Shown: positions 28,102-37,808 of the stretch, in pieces | Layout of the letters: each line of letters opens with the position of its first letter | Position numbering within the stretch: the stretch's first letter is position 1 | Made by a program: the position numbers and the translations under genes | Notes under the pieces: generated by a model | Told to the model about the DNA's origin: nothing | Seen by the model: only the letters and a program-made list of their open reading frames with translations | Database searches by the model: none | DNA from: Mucilaginibacter sp. | Lineage (GTDB): Bacteria > Bacteroidota > Bacteroidia > Sphingobacteriales > Sphingobacteriaceae | Length of the DNA stretch: 64,000 bases | Direction: 5' to 3' | NCBI GenBank assembly: GCA_028288025.1 | Contig: JAQBOM010000003.1 | Span: 62,001-126,000 of the forward strand

Positions 28102-28124
28102 GATTTTACACTACCGGTAAAATC
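28102..28124 (-). terminator. Possible hairpin after the hybrid kinase gene's upstream neighbour
   Basis: An 8-bp perfect stem, GATTTTAC/GTAAAATC, surrounds a 7-nt loop in the 95-bp spacer just past the hybrid-kinase stop (28133). No strong U-run follows on the minus strand, so terminator function is only possible. Confidence 0.4.
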
Positions 28125-28132
28125 AGGCACAC

Positions 28133-31100
28133 TTATATTTGCGCCTTTGTTAAATTCATATTTACATGATTTCCCCATGTCTCTAAGATATCCTTGATAT
28201 CGGCTATTCTCATTGGCTTACTCAAATAGCCGTTCATTCCGGCCGCCAAACAAACTTCTTTGTCTTCGGGCATGGCATTAGCCGTCATCGCTATAATTAC
28301 CGGTTGATCCTGCATATGTTCACGAATAAAGCGGGTCGCTTCAAGACCGTCCATTTCGGGCATTTGCACATCCATAAATATAATGTCGTATTTTTTACCA
28401 ACCATTGCGTTCAGCGCTTCGTGGCCGTTTTCTGCTACGTCAGGCGCATACCCCATTTTAGTAAATATATGACTGGCGAGCTTTTGGTTTACGATATTAT
28501 CCTCAGCTATTAAAATATGCATCGGAAACTCTTTTGCAAAGTCTAATGAAAACTGCGATTTAGCGGGTTGAGGAGCCTTCGCCGGACTTTCTTTCGATTT
28601 AAGCTGTTCGGCGATATGCTTATATAATACCTGGTTCCTGGCTGGTTTGGTTAATATGGCATCGAATAAATGCGCCTCTTTCCGGCTTTCTTCATTGCCC
28701 ATTGAGCTTAAAAGGATCAATGGCAATAGCGGATGGCTCTCCCTGATCCGCCTGGCCAGCTGCACCCCATCCATTACCGGCATGTTCATATCCGATATAA
28801 CCAGGTCAACCGCGTCGTTTGACGCAAGTATCTCTAACGCCCGTGGGCCTGATTCAGCCATAAGGGGAATAAACTCCCATTGAATAAGCTGGGATTCCAG
28901 AATATCCCTGTTGGTTGCGTTGTCATCTACTACCAGAATATGTTTCCCCTTAAGTTCGTCTGCATTCAGGTATACATAGTTACGCTGCGATTTGAGGCCT
29001 AATTTAGATTTGATCGTGAAAGAAAAGGTTGTTCCCACACCCACCTGGCTTTCAACTTTTATTTCGCCGCCCATCATACCAATGAGCTTCTCGCTTATTA
29101 CCAGGCCGAGACCCGACCCGCCATATTTTCGGGTTGTGCTTGAGTCAACCTGCGAAAAAGCTTTAAATAGCTTATCCAATTTATCGGCAGGTATACCGAT
29201 ACCCGTATCGCGGACACTAAACTCCAGGGTCAAATCTTCACTCCTCTGTTCAGCGATCTTTGCACTGATGAATACTTCGCCTTTATTGGTGAATTTTATT
29301 GCGTTACTGACAAGATTTATCAATATCTGCCTCAATCTTAGCGGATCGCTTATAATTTGTGATGGCAGGTTATGGTCGATCTGGTAAACAAGGTCTATTT
29401 TAGATGCCTTTCCAGCAAAGACATCTAATACACCTTCAATGCAATCCCTCAGATCAAAATCTTGCGCTTCTATATCCATGCTGCCCGATTCAATTTTCGA
29501 AAAATCGAGCACATCGTTTATCACGCCAAGTAATGCGTCGCCGCAGCTTTGAATCGTTTCAACATATTCTTGCTGTTCGGGTGTTAGCAAAGTGTCGGAA
29601 AGCAAGTCGGACATACCGATAACCCCATTCATTGGCGTGCGGATCTCGTGGCTCATGGTAGCAAGGAAAATACTCTTAGCTTTATTTGCCGTTTCGGCCT
29701 CTTCACGGGCTTTTTCGGCTGCCTCACGCGATCCCCGCTCATTGATGGTCATTTTCGATAAACTTTCGGTGCGTTCCTCCACCAGTTTTTCAAGTATCAG
29801 GTGTTTTGATTTAATAACCCGGATACGCATTTTATAGAAATAGTATAATCCCGCAATGAAACATAAAGGAACTAATGTTTTAAACCACCAGGTTAACCAA
29901 AACGGGGGAATAATGGTAATCTGTAAATTAGATGTCACCGGCGACCACGCCCCGGCATTGTTTTGGTATTTTATTTTAAACTTATAAGTTCCGGGAGGTA
30001 TATTAGTATACGAAGCCGCATTCCGGCTGCCTACATAATTCCACTCCTTGTCAATACCCTCCAGTAAGTAGGCATAATTTTTTTTACTTGACGCTGTGTA
30101 ATCCAAAGCGGCATATTCTATCGAAATTGCCGACTGATTATAGGACAAAGTAATTGCCCGCGTATCCGAAATATCCTGTTTCAGTGCAGAGGGATCATTA
30201 CTATTTTCGTCAGCCTGAAGCGGTTTATTAAACACTTGAAAAGAGGTAATAATTAATGGCGAAAATCCCTGGGGCTTTAAGATCTGTCCCGGTGTGAACG
30301 CATTGAAGCCATTTACCCCGCCAAAATATAATTTACCATCTCTGCCTTTAAAAGCTGAATGAGGTTTAAACTCATCGTCCTGCAAGCCATCTTCAACAGT
30401 ATAATTTTTAAAGGTATGGGCAGCAGAATCATAACATGATAGCCCGTTGTTTGTGCTTATCCACAGTTCGCCGTGCTTATCTTCCTGAGCTGCATATATC
30501 ACATCGCTTGGCAAACCCTCCTTTTTTGTAAAAACAGTAAACTTGCCGGTTTGCGGATCAAACAAATCAAGCCCTGCCAGCGTACTTAACCATAATTTTC
30601 CGTTATGATCTTCAAAAATATCAGTTATAGTATTATTACTCAGGCTGTTCCCGGCGGTCTCGTGCTGAAAACGCGTAAATGAATTCGTTTTACGATCCAT
30701 TAAGTTGAGGCCGCCATCGTATGTCCCTATCCATAAATTGCCTCTGTGATCTTCCAATAGCGAATATACCCTGTCGCTGCTCAAACTCTTACGGTTATGA
30801 ATATTAAACCTGAAGGTTTTAAATGTGTTAGTTTGCTTATCATATACATCCAGCCCGGCGTTATAAGTACCGATCCAGGTTTTTTTATCTTTTGTATGGA
30901 TCAGGGCATAAATATTGTTTCCGCTTAAACTTTTTGGATTGGTAGGGTCGTGTTTAAAGTTTGTAAATACATGTGTCTTGGGATTTAAAACACTGATCCC
31001 ATCGGCCCATGTGCCCAGCCAAAAATCGCCATAACTATCCTGATCGATGGTTAGCACATAATTACCCGCAATGCCATTGCCATCGTGGGGTTTCATGTAA

Positions 31101-32350
31101 TGTTCAACCGTCCCTTTTCGGCGATTAAACATATCCAGGCCCCCGCCATCAGTGCCCACCCACAAATTTTTCGAGGCGTCCTCATACAGGTCGAGTACAA
31201 AATTATTGGATAAACTATTGGGTGATGAGCCATGCCTGTAGTGGGTAAAGCTCTTGGTACTTCTTTTAAAAAGATTAATGCCCCCACTAAAGGCGCCTAA
31301 CCACATGTTATCAAACCGATCCCTGCAAAGCGCATAAATTGAATTTCCGGTGATGCTGTTCTGATCAATATCATCATGCAGAAAATTGGTGAAGTTACCG
31401 TTATGAACATTCAATACACTCACGCCGCCATTTTCGGTGCCGATCCACAAATTGCCGCTTTCGTCCATATTGAGGCAATAAATTGTGTTGCTTGACAGGC
31501 TGTTGGCAGATCTTTCATCGTGCTTATAATGGCGGAATGTACTTTTTTCAGGATCAAATAAATTGAGCCCTGCATCCTGGGTTCCTATCCATATTTTGTG
31601 ATTTTTATCCTCAAAAAGGCATATTATGTTGTTTCCGGAAATGCTGCCGGTATCCCCTTCTCTATGCCGGAATTTTGAAAACTTATTGGTTTGCCTGTTA
31701 AAAAGATTTAATCCTCCAGCCTCGGTTCCGGCCCATAAATTATGCCGCGAATCTTCAAATACTGTCCTGACGTTATTATCGCTGATGCTGCTACCGTCGG
31801 ATGCTGAATGGGTATAATGGCGGAAAATATTTTTCTTTAGGTTAAAACAATCAAGCCCGCCTTTTTGAGTGGCGACCCATAGGTTACCAAACGAATCGAG
31901 CGCGAGCCGGTTTACCGCGTTATTGGATATCGTGTTGGTATTATGCTCATTGTGCAGGTAGCGGATAAAATGGCCGGTGTTCCGTTCGTATTTGTTTAAC
32001 CCTTCAAGCGTTGCCACCCATATATTTCCATCATGGTCTTCAAGAATATCGGCTATCTGGTTATTGCTTATGGTGTTATTATCCTGGAAGCTATGATTGT
32101 AAACTGTAAATTTATACCCGTCGTATTTATTTAAGCCATTCCGCGAACCTATCCACACAAATCCGCGGCTGTCCTGTATAATGCAGTTAACATTTATTTG
32201 GGCTAAACCTTCGGCAGTACCTAAATGCTCAAATTTAAGGCTTTGGTTTTGAGAGAAACCGGCCGCCGCGCCAAACAGCAAAAACACGATCAGACAATAT
32301 TTATAAATGCTCACACTTATGTGGCTTTTATAATCAGGCAATTGAGGCAT
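28133..32350 (-). CDS. Hybrid two-component sensor kinase with 14-blade propeller sensor and two receiver domains
   Basis: A 1405-residue protein. After a signal peptide come about 13-14 two-component-regulator propeller repeats (motifs such as [14 protein letters not shown]), then a Y_Y_Y domain, a membrane span near 818-837 and a coiled linker. The HisKA domain has the phospho-acceptor His901 in [13 protein letters not shown], followed by an HATPase_c domain (GSGLGLVIS). Two receiver domains have Asp1187 and Asp1327. The periplasmic propeller normally binds a glycan breakdown product. Most such Bacteroidota proteins end in an AraC helix-turn-helix; this one ends in the second receiver, so a separate HPt or response regulator is needed. 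It faces the sugar-oxidation set. Confidence 0.93.
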   Translation of the reverse strand: MPQLPDYKSHISVSIYKYCLIVFLLFGAAAGFSQNQSLKFEHLGTAEGLAQINVNCIIQDSRGFVWIGSRNGLNKYDGYKFTVYNHSFQDNNTISNNQIADILEDHDGNIWVATLEGLNKYERNTGHFIRYLHNEHNTNTISNNAVNRLALDSFGNLWVATQKGGLDCFNLKKNIFRHYTHSASDGSSISDNNVRTVFEDSRHNLWAGTEAGGLNLFNRQTNKFSKFRHREGDTGSISGNNIICLFEDKNHKIWIGTQDAGLNLFDPEKSTFRHYKHDERSANSLSSNTIYCLNMDESGNLWIGTENGGVSVLNVHNGNFTNFLHDDIDQNSITGNSIYALCRDRFDNMWLGAFSGGINLFKRSTKSFTHYRHGSSPNSLSNNFVLDLYEDASKNLWVGTDGGGLDMFNRRKGTVEHYMKPHDGNGIAGNYVLTIDQDSYGDFWLGTWADGISVLNPKTHVFTNFKHDPTNPKSLSGNNIYALIHTKDKKTWIGTYNAGLDVYDKQTNTFKTFRFNIHNRKSLSSDRVYSLLEDHRGNLWIGTYDGGLNLMDRKTNSFTRFQHETAGNSLSNNTITDIFEDHNGKLWLSTLAGLDLFDPQTGKFTVFTKKEGLPSDVIYAAQEDKHGELWISTNNGLSCYDSAAHTFKNYTVEDGLQDDEFKPHSAFKGRDGKLYFGGVNGFNAFTPGQILKPQGFSPLIITSFQVFNKPLQADENSNDPSALKQDISDTRAITLSYNQSAISIEYAALDYTASSKKNYAYLLEGIDKEWNYVGSRNAASYTNIPPGTYKFKIKYQNNAGAWSPVTSNLQITIIPPFWLTWWFKTLVPLCFIAGLYYFYKMRIRVIKSKHLILEKLVEERTESLSKMTINERGSREAAEKAREEAETANKAKSIFLATMSHEIRTPMNGVIGMSDLLSDTLLTPEQQEYVETIQSCGDALLGVINDVLDFSKIESGSMDIEAQDFDLRDCIEGVLDVFAGKASKIDLVYQIDHNLPSQIISDPLRLRQILINLVSNAIKFTNKGEVFISAKIAEQRSEDLTLEFSVRDTGIGIPADKLDKLFKAFSQVDSSTTRKYGGSGLGLVISEKLIGMMGGEIKVESQVGVGTTFSFTIKSKLGLKSQRNYVYLNADELKGKHILVVDDNATNRDILESQLIQWEFIPLMAESGPRALEILASNDAVDLVISDMNMPVMDGVQLARRIRESHPLLPLILLSSMGNEESRKEAHLFDAILTKPARNQVLYKHIAEQLKSKESPAKAPQPAKSQFSLDFAKEFPMHILIAEDNIVNQKLASHIFTKMGYAPDVAENGHEALNAMVGKKYDIIFMDVQMPEMDGLEATRFIREHMQDQPVIIAMTANAMPEDKEVCLAAGMNGYLSKPMRIADIKDILETWGNHVNMNLTKAQI

Positions 32351-32517
32351 ATAGGGCGGTAAGCATAATTAACGTTATACGGAGCCTCTATTCAATAAGT
32401 TTAAAAAAAGTAAAAATAATTAAGGCAGAGACATAAATATTTCAAGAAACGGCCGTATCGACAATATTCAAAGTTAAAATATTTAATATTGTTTTAATAC
32501 ATTATTAATAAGCGAAT

Positions 32518-34974
32518 TTATTTTCGCCACTTGCCGTCCAAAAATTTCATAAAATATCCACCGACTACACTTCGTGCCTGAAAGCCGACTTGCTTTCCGT
32601 CGGTCGTCTCATGCCAATCGCTAAGCGGAACATGTGTGGGTGTTTCGGCAGCATATTTGTAAACGGGATCAACGAGTGCTTTGAAATCCTTTTGATTGTC
32701 GGCTAAGGTGGCTGTCCATAAAATCCAGTCGGATTTGGTATATGTTTTACGGCTATCCAATGGCAGCCCGAAAGCGTTTTGCTTGGTCAGGTAGTAGTTT
32801 ACCTCTGTTTTGTAAACTTTGGCAGGAAATAGATTCAATTTCAAAACTTTGTCCCAAACCAGGTTATATTTTTGGCTCCATGTATCAGGCCGCTCAAAAA
32901 CCAATGAATAGTGGTCGCCTGCATCGGCCATCTTCATCCACTTACCGACCATTATATTGGCAATATCACGATATTTTTTTGCTATAGCCCGATGTCTCAA
33001 CTGCTCTGCTAAACTAGCATAGGCGCCAATGGCCACGATGGCTTTAATAGATAAATTGGCATTACGGGCAAGGTGGCCTGCAAAATCATCCGTACATAGC
33101 TGCGAGCTGGGATCAAACCCGGCCTTATCCAGGAAATCAACCCAGGTGCTTAGCGTTTTCCAGTGCCGGCGTGCATAGCGCGCATTCCCCTCAGCTTTAG
33201 CTATAGCAGCCGTAAGAATGATCATATTCCCCGATTCTTCAACGGGCATATTTTCGCCGTAAGTTTGGCCGTTTGCCAGCGGATAGGTGCCCAGGTCATG
33301 TGCCGCGAAATTATTTGTCCATTTATGGCTCCCGCAATATTGAAATATGCCATTCAGCATGCCTTCGAGCAGCTTAGGATTGTAAATGAGATAAAGCGGA
33401 GCTGACGGGTAAGTTACATCCACTGTATTGATGGAGCCGTTGCTGAAATTCTCCTTTGATAAGAATAGAATTTCACCTTTCGGACTTTTCAGCAGCTGGT
33501 GTGCAGCAATGCTTTGACGGTATGCGAGATCACATAAATACGCGTACTTTTCGCCACCGGCTTTCTTCGCGGCATTGTGCATGTTTTTATTAAAGCTGTC
33601 GCATTTCTGCATGACGGAAGTGTACTCAGCCGCTGCCGTATTCAATTCTTTTTCAATTGACGCATTGCGGTTTAATTTCCACCAGGGTTTCAAATTTTGA
33701 TTAAAGTATTGAACAGAATAGAGGTCATCATAACCGAGCTCGACAAATCTTTCCTTTGCCGCCCCGCCCACGCTTCCAAATGACAAAATGGTATTCAATG
33801 CCAGCTCCCGCCCATTCTTTACTGTCGATTTTATATTTCCGTTCAGGAATGAACTAACGCATCCCTGTTCGGATGTTATGTATTGTGCCACATCGGTCGA
33901 TTTTGGTGCCGCCACGTACATATATCCCCAGTCAATACGCAGATCATCTCCTTTTTTCTTCAACACTGGCTGTTCAATGGTTCCGGCTTTTAAAATTGCC
34001 AATGTTTTGGTGGCATATTTTTGCGTGGTGACCTGTTGCACCGGGTTATTCACAGCTACTGAAGACGAAGCGCTAAAGAAAACCTTTACATTATGTTTCC
34101 GGCCGTCATTTGCCCTTACAACATAAGAAATATAGGAAACAGGCCGCGAAAAGATATTCAGATCATTCATTAATAACGGTGAGGTAAATACCACGGCGAG
34201 ATCGACGCCAACGCACTCAAAATTATATATAGTTTGGGTCGCGTTGATATCCACACTTTTTTGTTTGGCAAGCAATACCGGACTGGCCTGCGCTTTAACC
34301 TCATCAACCAGCCCAGCATCAAGCCACGCGCCGCCGGCGGTATTGGCACAATGTATGGCTAACACGTTCTCCCCCACCTTAAGCTTATTTTTAAATTTAT
34401 CTTTAATGGCTATCAGCTTAAAATCATTCGTCCACCCTTTAAAATCATATATCTCCTTGCCATTCAGATAAACCTCTACGTTATCATCGTTATGTATCTT
34501 TAAAAACAGCTTGTCAATGTTCAGATCATTAATGGTAAAAGTACGGCGTACCCATATATTCTTGCTTGTCCATAACGTCTTGGCTTTTTCTTTATCATCA
34601 GTAAACGGCGCGGCGCCTGATTTCCAGCTCCCGTCGTCATAAGGCATATCCGTCCAGTCGCCTTTTGGTTCGGTCTCGGTATACTTACATTGATACGATT
34701 TTTCGTCGGACGCGGGCAAAATGGATTTATATTGCTTTGACTCTTTGCCCATAAAACGGTATATGGTGCCATCCACCTTAATCAATCCCAATAACGACTG
34801 ATCATTGCCTGTCCAGTGCTTGGTTGGCGAGGCATTTAAATCGTGCGTAAACGACCATATACTGAAATAGGTATTATGTGTAATTAAAGGATAGGCCGGC
34901 GCTTTTTTATCCTGCGCGGAAGTAATACTGCATAGCAGCGAGAAGATTATTATGAGGTAATATCTTTTTTTCAT
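32518..34974 (-). CDS. Secreted DUF4964/DUF4965/DUF1793 (glutaminase A-like) protein with inserted jelly-roll domain
   Basis: About 818 residues from the chosen start, MKKRYYLIIIFSLLCSITSA, a signal peptide; the frame extends 16 codons upstream. YPLITHNTYFSIWSFTHDLN is the DUF4964 start, followed about residue 110-230 by a beta-sandwich insert (VRRTFTINDLNIDKLFLKIH ... GENVLAIHCAN) resembling a galactose-binding-like fold. The rest is the DUF4965 region and an all-helical barrel (DUF1793; GSHKWTNNFAAHDLGTYPLA, AEGNARYARRHWKTLSTWVD). Fungal relatives are called glutaminase A, but the helical barrel is glycoside-hydrolase-like and the bacterial substrate is unknown. It lies last in the sugar-oxidation set. 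Confidence 0.85.
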   Translation of the reverse strand: MKKRYYLIIIFSLLCSITSAQDKKAPAYPLITHNTYFSIWSFTHDLNASPTKHWTGNDQSLLGLIKVDGTIYRFMGKESKQYKSILPASDEKSYQCKYTETEPKGDWTDMPYDDGSWKSGAAPFTDDKEKAKTLWTSKNIWVRRTFTINDLNIDKLFLKIHNDDNVEVYLNGKEIYDFKGWTNDFKLIAIKDKFKNKLKVGENVLAIHCANTAGGAWLDAGLVDEVKAQASPVLLAKQKSVDINATQTIYNFECVGVDLAVVFTSPLLMNDLNIFSRPVSYISYVVRANDGRKHNVKVFFSASSSVAVNNPVQQVTTQKYATKTLAILKAGTIEQPVLKKKGDDLRIDWGYMYVAAPKSTDVAQYITSEQGCVSSFLNGNIKSTVKNGRELALNTILSFGSVGGAAKERFVELGYDDLYSVQYFNQNLKPWWKLNRNASIEKELNTAAAEYTSVMQKCDSFNKNMHNAAKKAGGEKYAYLCDLAYRQSIAAHQLLKSPKGEILFLSKENFSNGSINTVDVTYPSAPLYLIYNPKLLEGMLNGIFQYCGSHKWTNNFAAHDLGTYPLANGQTYGENMPVEESGNMIILTAAIAKAEGNARYARRHWKTLSTWVDFLDKAGFDPSSQLCTDDFAGHLARNANLSIKAIVAIGAYASLAEQLRHRAIAKKYRDIANIMVGKWMKMADAGDHYSLVFERPDTWSQKYNLVWDKVLKLNLFPAKVYKTEVNYYLTKQNAFGLPLDSRKTYTKSDWILWTATLADNQKDFKALVDPVYKYAAETPTHVPLSDWHETTDGKQVGFQARSVVGGYFMKFLDGKWRK

Positions 34975-34990
34975 GCACAGATAGTTTTGG

Positions 34991-35073
34991 ACCATAGTCC
35001 ATAGACGATGGTCCATAGCCATTATTTTGAAACCAAAAATTGCTATGGTCTATGGACCATTGACTATCGACTA
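34991..35073. repeat. Word-like heptamer spacer with 24-bp imperfect hairpin
   Basis: The spacer consists of near-repeats of CCATAG/TATGG words. Arms at 34995-35018 and 35050-35073 are inverted copies matching at 21 of 24 positions, with a 31-nt loop. The right arm ends 2 bp before the DUF1080 stop codon, so the transcript would fold between the two coding regions. Confidence 0.8.
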
Positions 35074-35075
35074 AA

Positions 35076-35840
35076 CTACAGCTCCCTCACCCAAATGTTG
35101 CGGAAGCTAAGCGGTTTGCTTTTATCACCATGGGCCTGCAGCTTAATTGGCGCGGCGCCGTGTTTTTGATAAACTGGCTTACCGATATATAAAGTTGGCC
35201 CTAAAAGTTCAAATCCGTTCTCAACTACCACGCCGTTGAAGAAAATGGTGGCTTTTGCCGGGCTTTTAACCGAACCATCATCATTAAAGGTTGGCGCTGT
35301 CCAAACCACGTCGTAAGTTTGCCACTCGCCTGGTTTTCTGCCCGGGTTAGCTAATGGAATCGCCTGCTTGTAAAGGCTGCCGGCCATCCCGTTAACATAA
35401 GTTTTATTGTTGTAGGAATCCAGTACCTGCAATTCATATCCGGCATCGCCTTTTCCAAGCGAAGCTAAAAATATCCCGCTGTTGCCGCGGCCCTGGCCCG
35501 AACCTTCGATATCGGCAGGTACACGCCATTCGATATGCAACTGGTAGTTGGTGAACAAACGTTTGGTTTCGATATTGCCATAGTTTTTATTTACAGTCAA
35601 AATACCATCATGAACATTCCATTTTGCGGGAGATTTATCATTGTTTTGCACCCACTCGTCCAGGTTTTTTCCATCAAATAGTATGATAGCGTCCGAAGGC
35701 GCATCGCCACAGGTTTTGCCCGGCGTTACTACCTTAGGGATGGGGGTCCATGTTTCTGTATCTTCAGGCTTTGCAGTTTGTGCATTTGCGATAAAAAAGC
35801 TTCCCGCCAGTAATGCGGTTAATAGAATTGGGTATTTCAT
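35076..35840 (-). CDS. Secreted DUF1080 protein (3-keto-disaccharide hydrolase family)
   Basis: About 254 residues. The start at 35840 was chosen because MKYPILLTALLAGSFFIANA is a clear signal peptide; the frame extends 10 codons upstream. The mature part is one concanavalin-like beta-sandwich with the family signature AIILFDGKNLDEW, then NSGIFLASLGKGDAGYELQV, and ends with SFRNIWVREL. PF06439 proteins are known as 3-keto-disaccharide hydrolases that cleave oxidised glycosides without an inverting or retaining acid-base pair. Its neighbours (GMC dehydrogenases, TIM barrels, Gfo/Idh enzymes) fit that role. Confidence 0.92.
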   Translation of the reverse strand: MKYPILLTALLAGSFFIANAQTAKPEDTETWTPIPKVVTPGKTCGDAPSDAIILFDGKNLDEWVQNNDKSPAKWNVHDGILTVNKNYGNIETKRLFTNYQLHIEWRVPADIEGSGQGRGNSGIFLASLGKGDAGYELQVLDSYNNKTYVNGMAGSLYKQAIPLANPGRKPGEWQTYDVVWTAPTFNDDGSVKSPAKATIFFNGVVVENGFELLGPTLYIGKPVYQKHGAAPIKLQAHGDKSKPLSFRNIWVREL

Positions 35841-35850
35841 ATTTCGGTTT

Positions 35851-35940
35851 ATTAGTGAATTATTAGTCATTGGTCATTGTAATTTTAGAGCGCATTGGCC
35901 ATACCGTCATTCTTCTAATGACTAATGGACCAATGACTAA
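35851..35940. repeat. Heptamer-rich spacer with 13-bp perfect inverted repeat
   Basis: Words TTAGTCATTGGTCATT and their inverted counterpart flank the middle of the spacer. TTAGTCATTGGTC at 35863-35875 pairs perfectly with GACCAATGACTAA at 35928-35940. The right arm ends 1 bp before the stop codon of the upstream TIM-barrel gene. Confidence 0.8.
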
Positions 35941-35941
35941 A

Positions 35942-36817
35942 TTACACATGCAAAACATTTTTACAATAAGCGGCGCTTTCGGCGATGCTTACATACGGGT
36001 CGATATTGATATAATTTTCCTGCTCAACAATAAAGTGCTTTAGCCCTGCTGTTTTCGCATGACTTAAAATGGATTTAAAATCAATATTTCCCTTACCTAT
36101 TTCTGTGTTTAAATTCGGGTTGGTTTTATCTCTGTCCTTTATGTGGCACAAGGCAAAGCGGCCCGGGTGTTGTTCGAACAATTTAACCGGATCCTGTCCG
36201 GCGCGTACCACCCAGTAAATATCCATTTCCATGTGTACAAGTGCCGGGTCGGTGTTTTTCAACAGCACATCATAAAATGTTGTGCCATCTATCGGTTTCC
36301 ATTCAAAGTTGTGGTTATGATAGCCCAATTTTAAACCGGCTTTTTTACATATTTCGGCAGCCTTGTTCATTTTTTCGGCAACCTCTTTAAACTCGTCAGC
36401 GCTTTTCAGCACCTCTCCGTTTATCGATGGCACTATAACATAGGTCATGCCTGTGGCGTTGGCTGCCTCGATGTACGATTCAAGGTCATCTGTTTTGCCA
36501 TGGACAAAATATTGATCCATACCAAAGTGCCCGCTCGGGGTAGTCAGGCCATTTTCTTTTAGCAAGCTACTGAATTCTTTGGCCGTTAATCCCCAAAAGC
36601 CGTGCTGTTTTGAGTAGCCGAAAGGCTCAACCTCTTTATATCCCGCGGCAGCGACTTTAGCGATCACGCCTTTTACATCTTTTGGTATCTGGTCGCGCAA
36701 GCTGTATAGCTGCAAGCCGACTTTTTTACTTGTTTTTGCTGAAAGCAATTCCGGTGCAATCATGATCCCGGCTGAAATTAATCCGGCCTGGGTTAAAAAT
36801 TTTCTTCTCGTTGTCAT
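35942..36817 (-). CDS. Tat-exported sugar isomerase/epimerase-like TIM barrel
   Basis: A 291-residue AP-endonuclease-2-like (PF01261) protein. The N-terminus MTTRRKFLTQAGLISAGIMI is a twin-arginine signal, so the enzyme folds in the cytoplasm and acts in the periplasm or as a membrane-attached protein. The barrel shows VGLQLYSLRDQIPKDVKGVI, KLGYHNHNFEWKP (metal-ligand region), VHMEMDIYWVVRAGQDPV and HIKDRDKTNPNLN, the expected Glu/Asp/His metal set. The substrate is likely a keto-sugar or a 3-keto-glycoside in this context. It follows a heptamer-repeat spacer and precedes DUF1080. Confidence 0.88.
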   Translation of the reverse strand: MTTRRKFLTQAGLISAGIMIAPELLSAKTSKKVGLQLYSLRDQIPKDVKGVIAKVAAAGYKEVEPFGYSKQHGFWGLTAKEFSSLLKENGLTTPSGHFGMDQYFVHGKTDDLESYIEAANATGMTYVIVPSINGEVLKSADEFKEVAEKMNKAAEICKKAGLKLGYHNHNFEWKPIDGTTFYDVLLKNTDPALVHMEMDIYWVVRAGQDPVKLFEQHPGRFALCHIKDRDKTNPNLNTEIGKGNIDFKSILSHAKTAGLKHFIVEQENYINIDPYVSIAESAAYCKNVLHV

Positions 36818-36823
36818 AGGTGT

Positions 36824-36905
36824 GTTTATTGGTTCATTAGTTCATTGGTAGCTGCAGCTGTGACTTTCCTCTCTTGGTTCTTGGCTCTTAATTCTTGACT
36901 CTTTT
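36824..36905. repeat. Octamer and heptamer arrays
   Basis: Two short arrays lie between the TIM-barrel genes. The first has three octamers, GTTTATTG, GTTCATTA, GTTCATTG (36824-36847). The second has five heptamers, CTCTTGG, TTCTTGG, CTCTTAA, TTCTTGA, CTCTTTT (36871-36905). Unlike neighbouring spacers, no long inverted partner is present. Confidence 0.75.
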
Positions 36906-36906
36906 T

Positions 36907-37797
36907 TTACACGTCGCAAATATGAATTGCCTTTCTCAGTGAAGCTATCTTATCTGCCTGTTTCGGCACAAATTCCTGGCCTACATGCCCTTTATATCCT
37001 GTGGCTGCAATGGCGCGCATAACGGCCGGGTAGTACAGTTCCTGGGTGTCATCGATCTCGTGCCGGCCGGGTATGCCGCCGGTATGATAATGGGCGATGT
37101 AATGGTGATAGTCGGTTATATTCCTGATGATATCGCCTTCCATTATCTGCATGTGATAAATGTCAAACAGCAGCTTAAAGTTTTCGGAATTTATTCTTTT
37201 TGCCAGCTCAACGCCCCACTCAACGTTGTTGCACTGGTAATCTTTGTGATCTATCTTACTATTCAGCAACTCCATGCACAAAATCACCTTATGCTTTTCG
37301 GCTAACGCGACCAAGGGCTTCAATCCTTCCACGCAATTATTCCAGCCTGTTTCATTGTCTTTCCCGCGACGGCTGCCGCTAAAGCAGATGAGATTGGTAT
37401 ACCCGTTTTTGGCCACCAACGGAATCAATTCTGAATAATTTTTTTGGAGGGTAGCGTGAAACTGTTTATCGTTAAAACCGTCTGTCAGGTTAATTTCGGC
37501 GCCGTTGCACATAGGCGAATGCATGCCGTGTTTTTGCAGTACCGGCCAATCTTTGGGCCCGCAAAGATCAATTCCCGTTATGCCAATTTCTTTTGATACT
37601 TCGCAAAGCCGATCTAAGGTTAGCTCGTGATAGCACCACGGGGAAACTGAATGATTGATATTGCCCTTTAGCTTATCTGAAAGCCTTTCCACCTGTTCTT
37701 CTTTTTTAAATGACGTTAATATACCGGCTGTGGTGATCGCCGCCGTACCGGCCACGATATTTCTGATTGCCGATCTCCGGTTTTGTTTTTCTGCCAT
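36907..37797 (-). CDS. Hydroxypyruvate-isomerase-like TIM barrel with Tat-type signal
   Basis: A 296-residue PF01261-type barrel. MAEKQNRRSAIRNIVAGTAA carries a twin arginine and a hydrophobic stretch, suggesting Tat export. The barrel includes SPWCYHELTLDRLCEVSKEI, GLKPLVALAEKHKVILCMEL, KLLFDIYHMQIMEGDIIRNI and IAHYHTGGIPGRHEIDDTQE. The last two resemble the metal and substrate sites of the Hyi/TIM-barrel isomerase group. It probably isomerises a small keto-sugar or keto-acid. It is 11 bp after the NupG-like transporter gene. Confidence 0.87.
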   Translation of the reverse strand: MAEKQNRRSAIRNIVAGTAAITTAGILTSFKKEEQVERLSDKLKGNINHSVSPWCYHELTLDRLCEVSKEIGITGIDLCGPKDWPVLQKHGMHSPMCNGAEINLTDGFNDKQFHATLQKNYSELIPLVAKNGYTNLICFSGSRRGKDNETGWNNCVEGLKPLVALAEKHKVILCMELLNSKIDHKDYQCNNVEWGVELAKRINSENFKLLFDIYHMQIMEGDIIRNITDYHHYIAHYHTGGIPGRHEIDDTQELYYPAVMRAIAATGYKGHVGQEFVPKQADKIASLRKAIHICDV

Positions 37798-37808
37798 AAT
37801 TGGTTTGG

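Noticed and set aside
28133..32350. Internal DNA repeats in the kinase gene as a mobile or phase-variable element
   Set aside because: They are the normal propeller blades at protein level, diverged at DNA level, with no slippage tract.
32469..32476. TAACTTTG (minus strand) as a Bacteroidota -7 box for the hybrid kinase
   Set aside because: No TTTG-type -33 box is found 19-21 bp upstream on the minus strand, and one short word of this kind is expected by chance.
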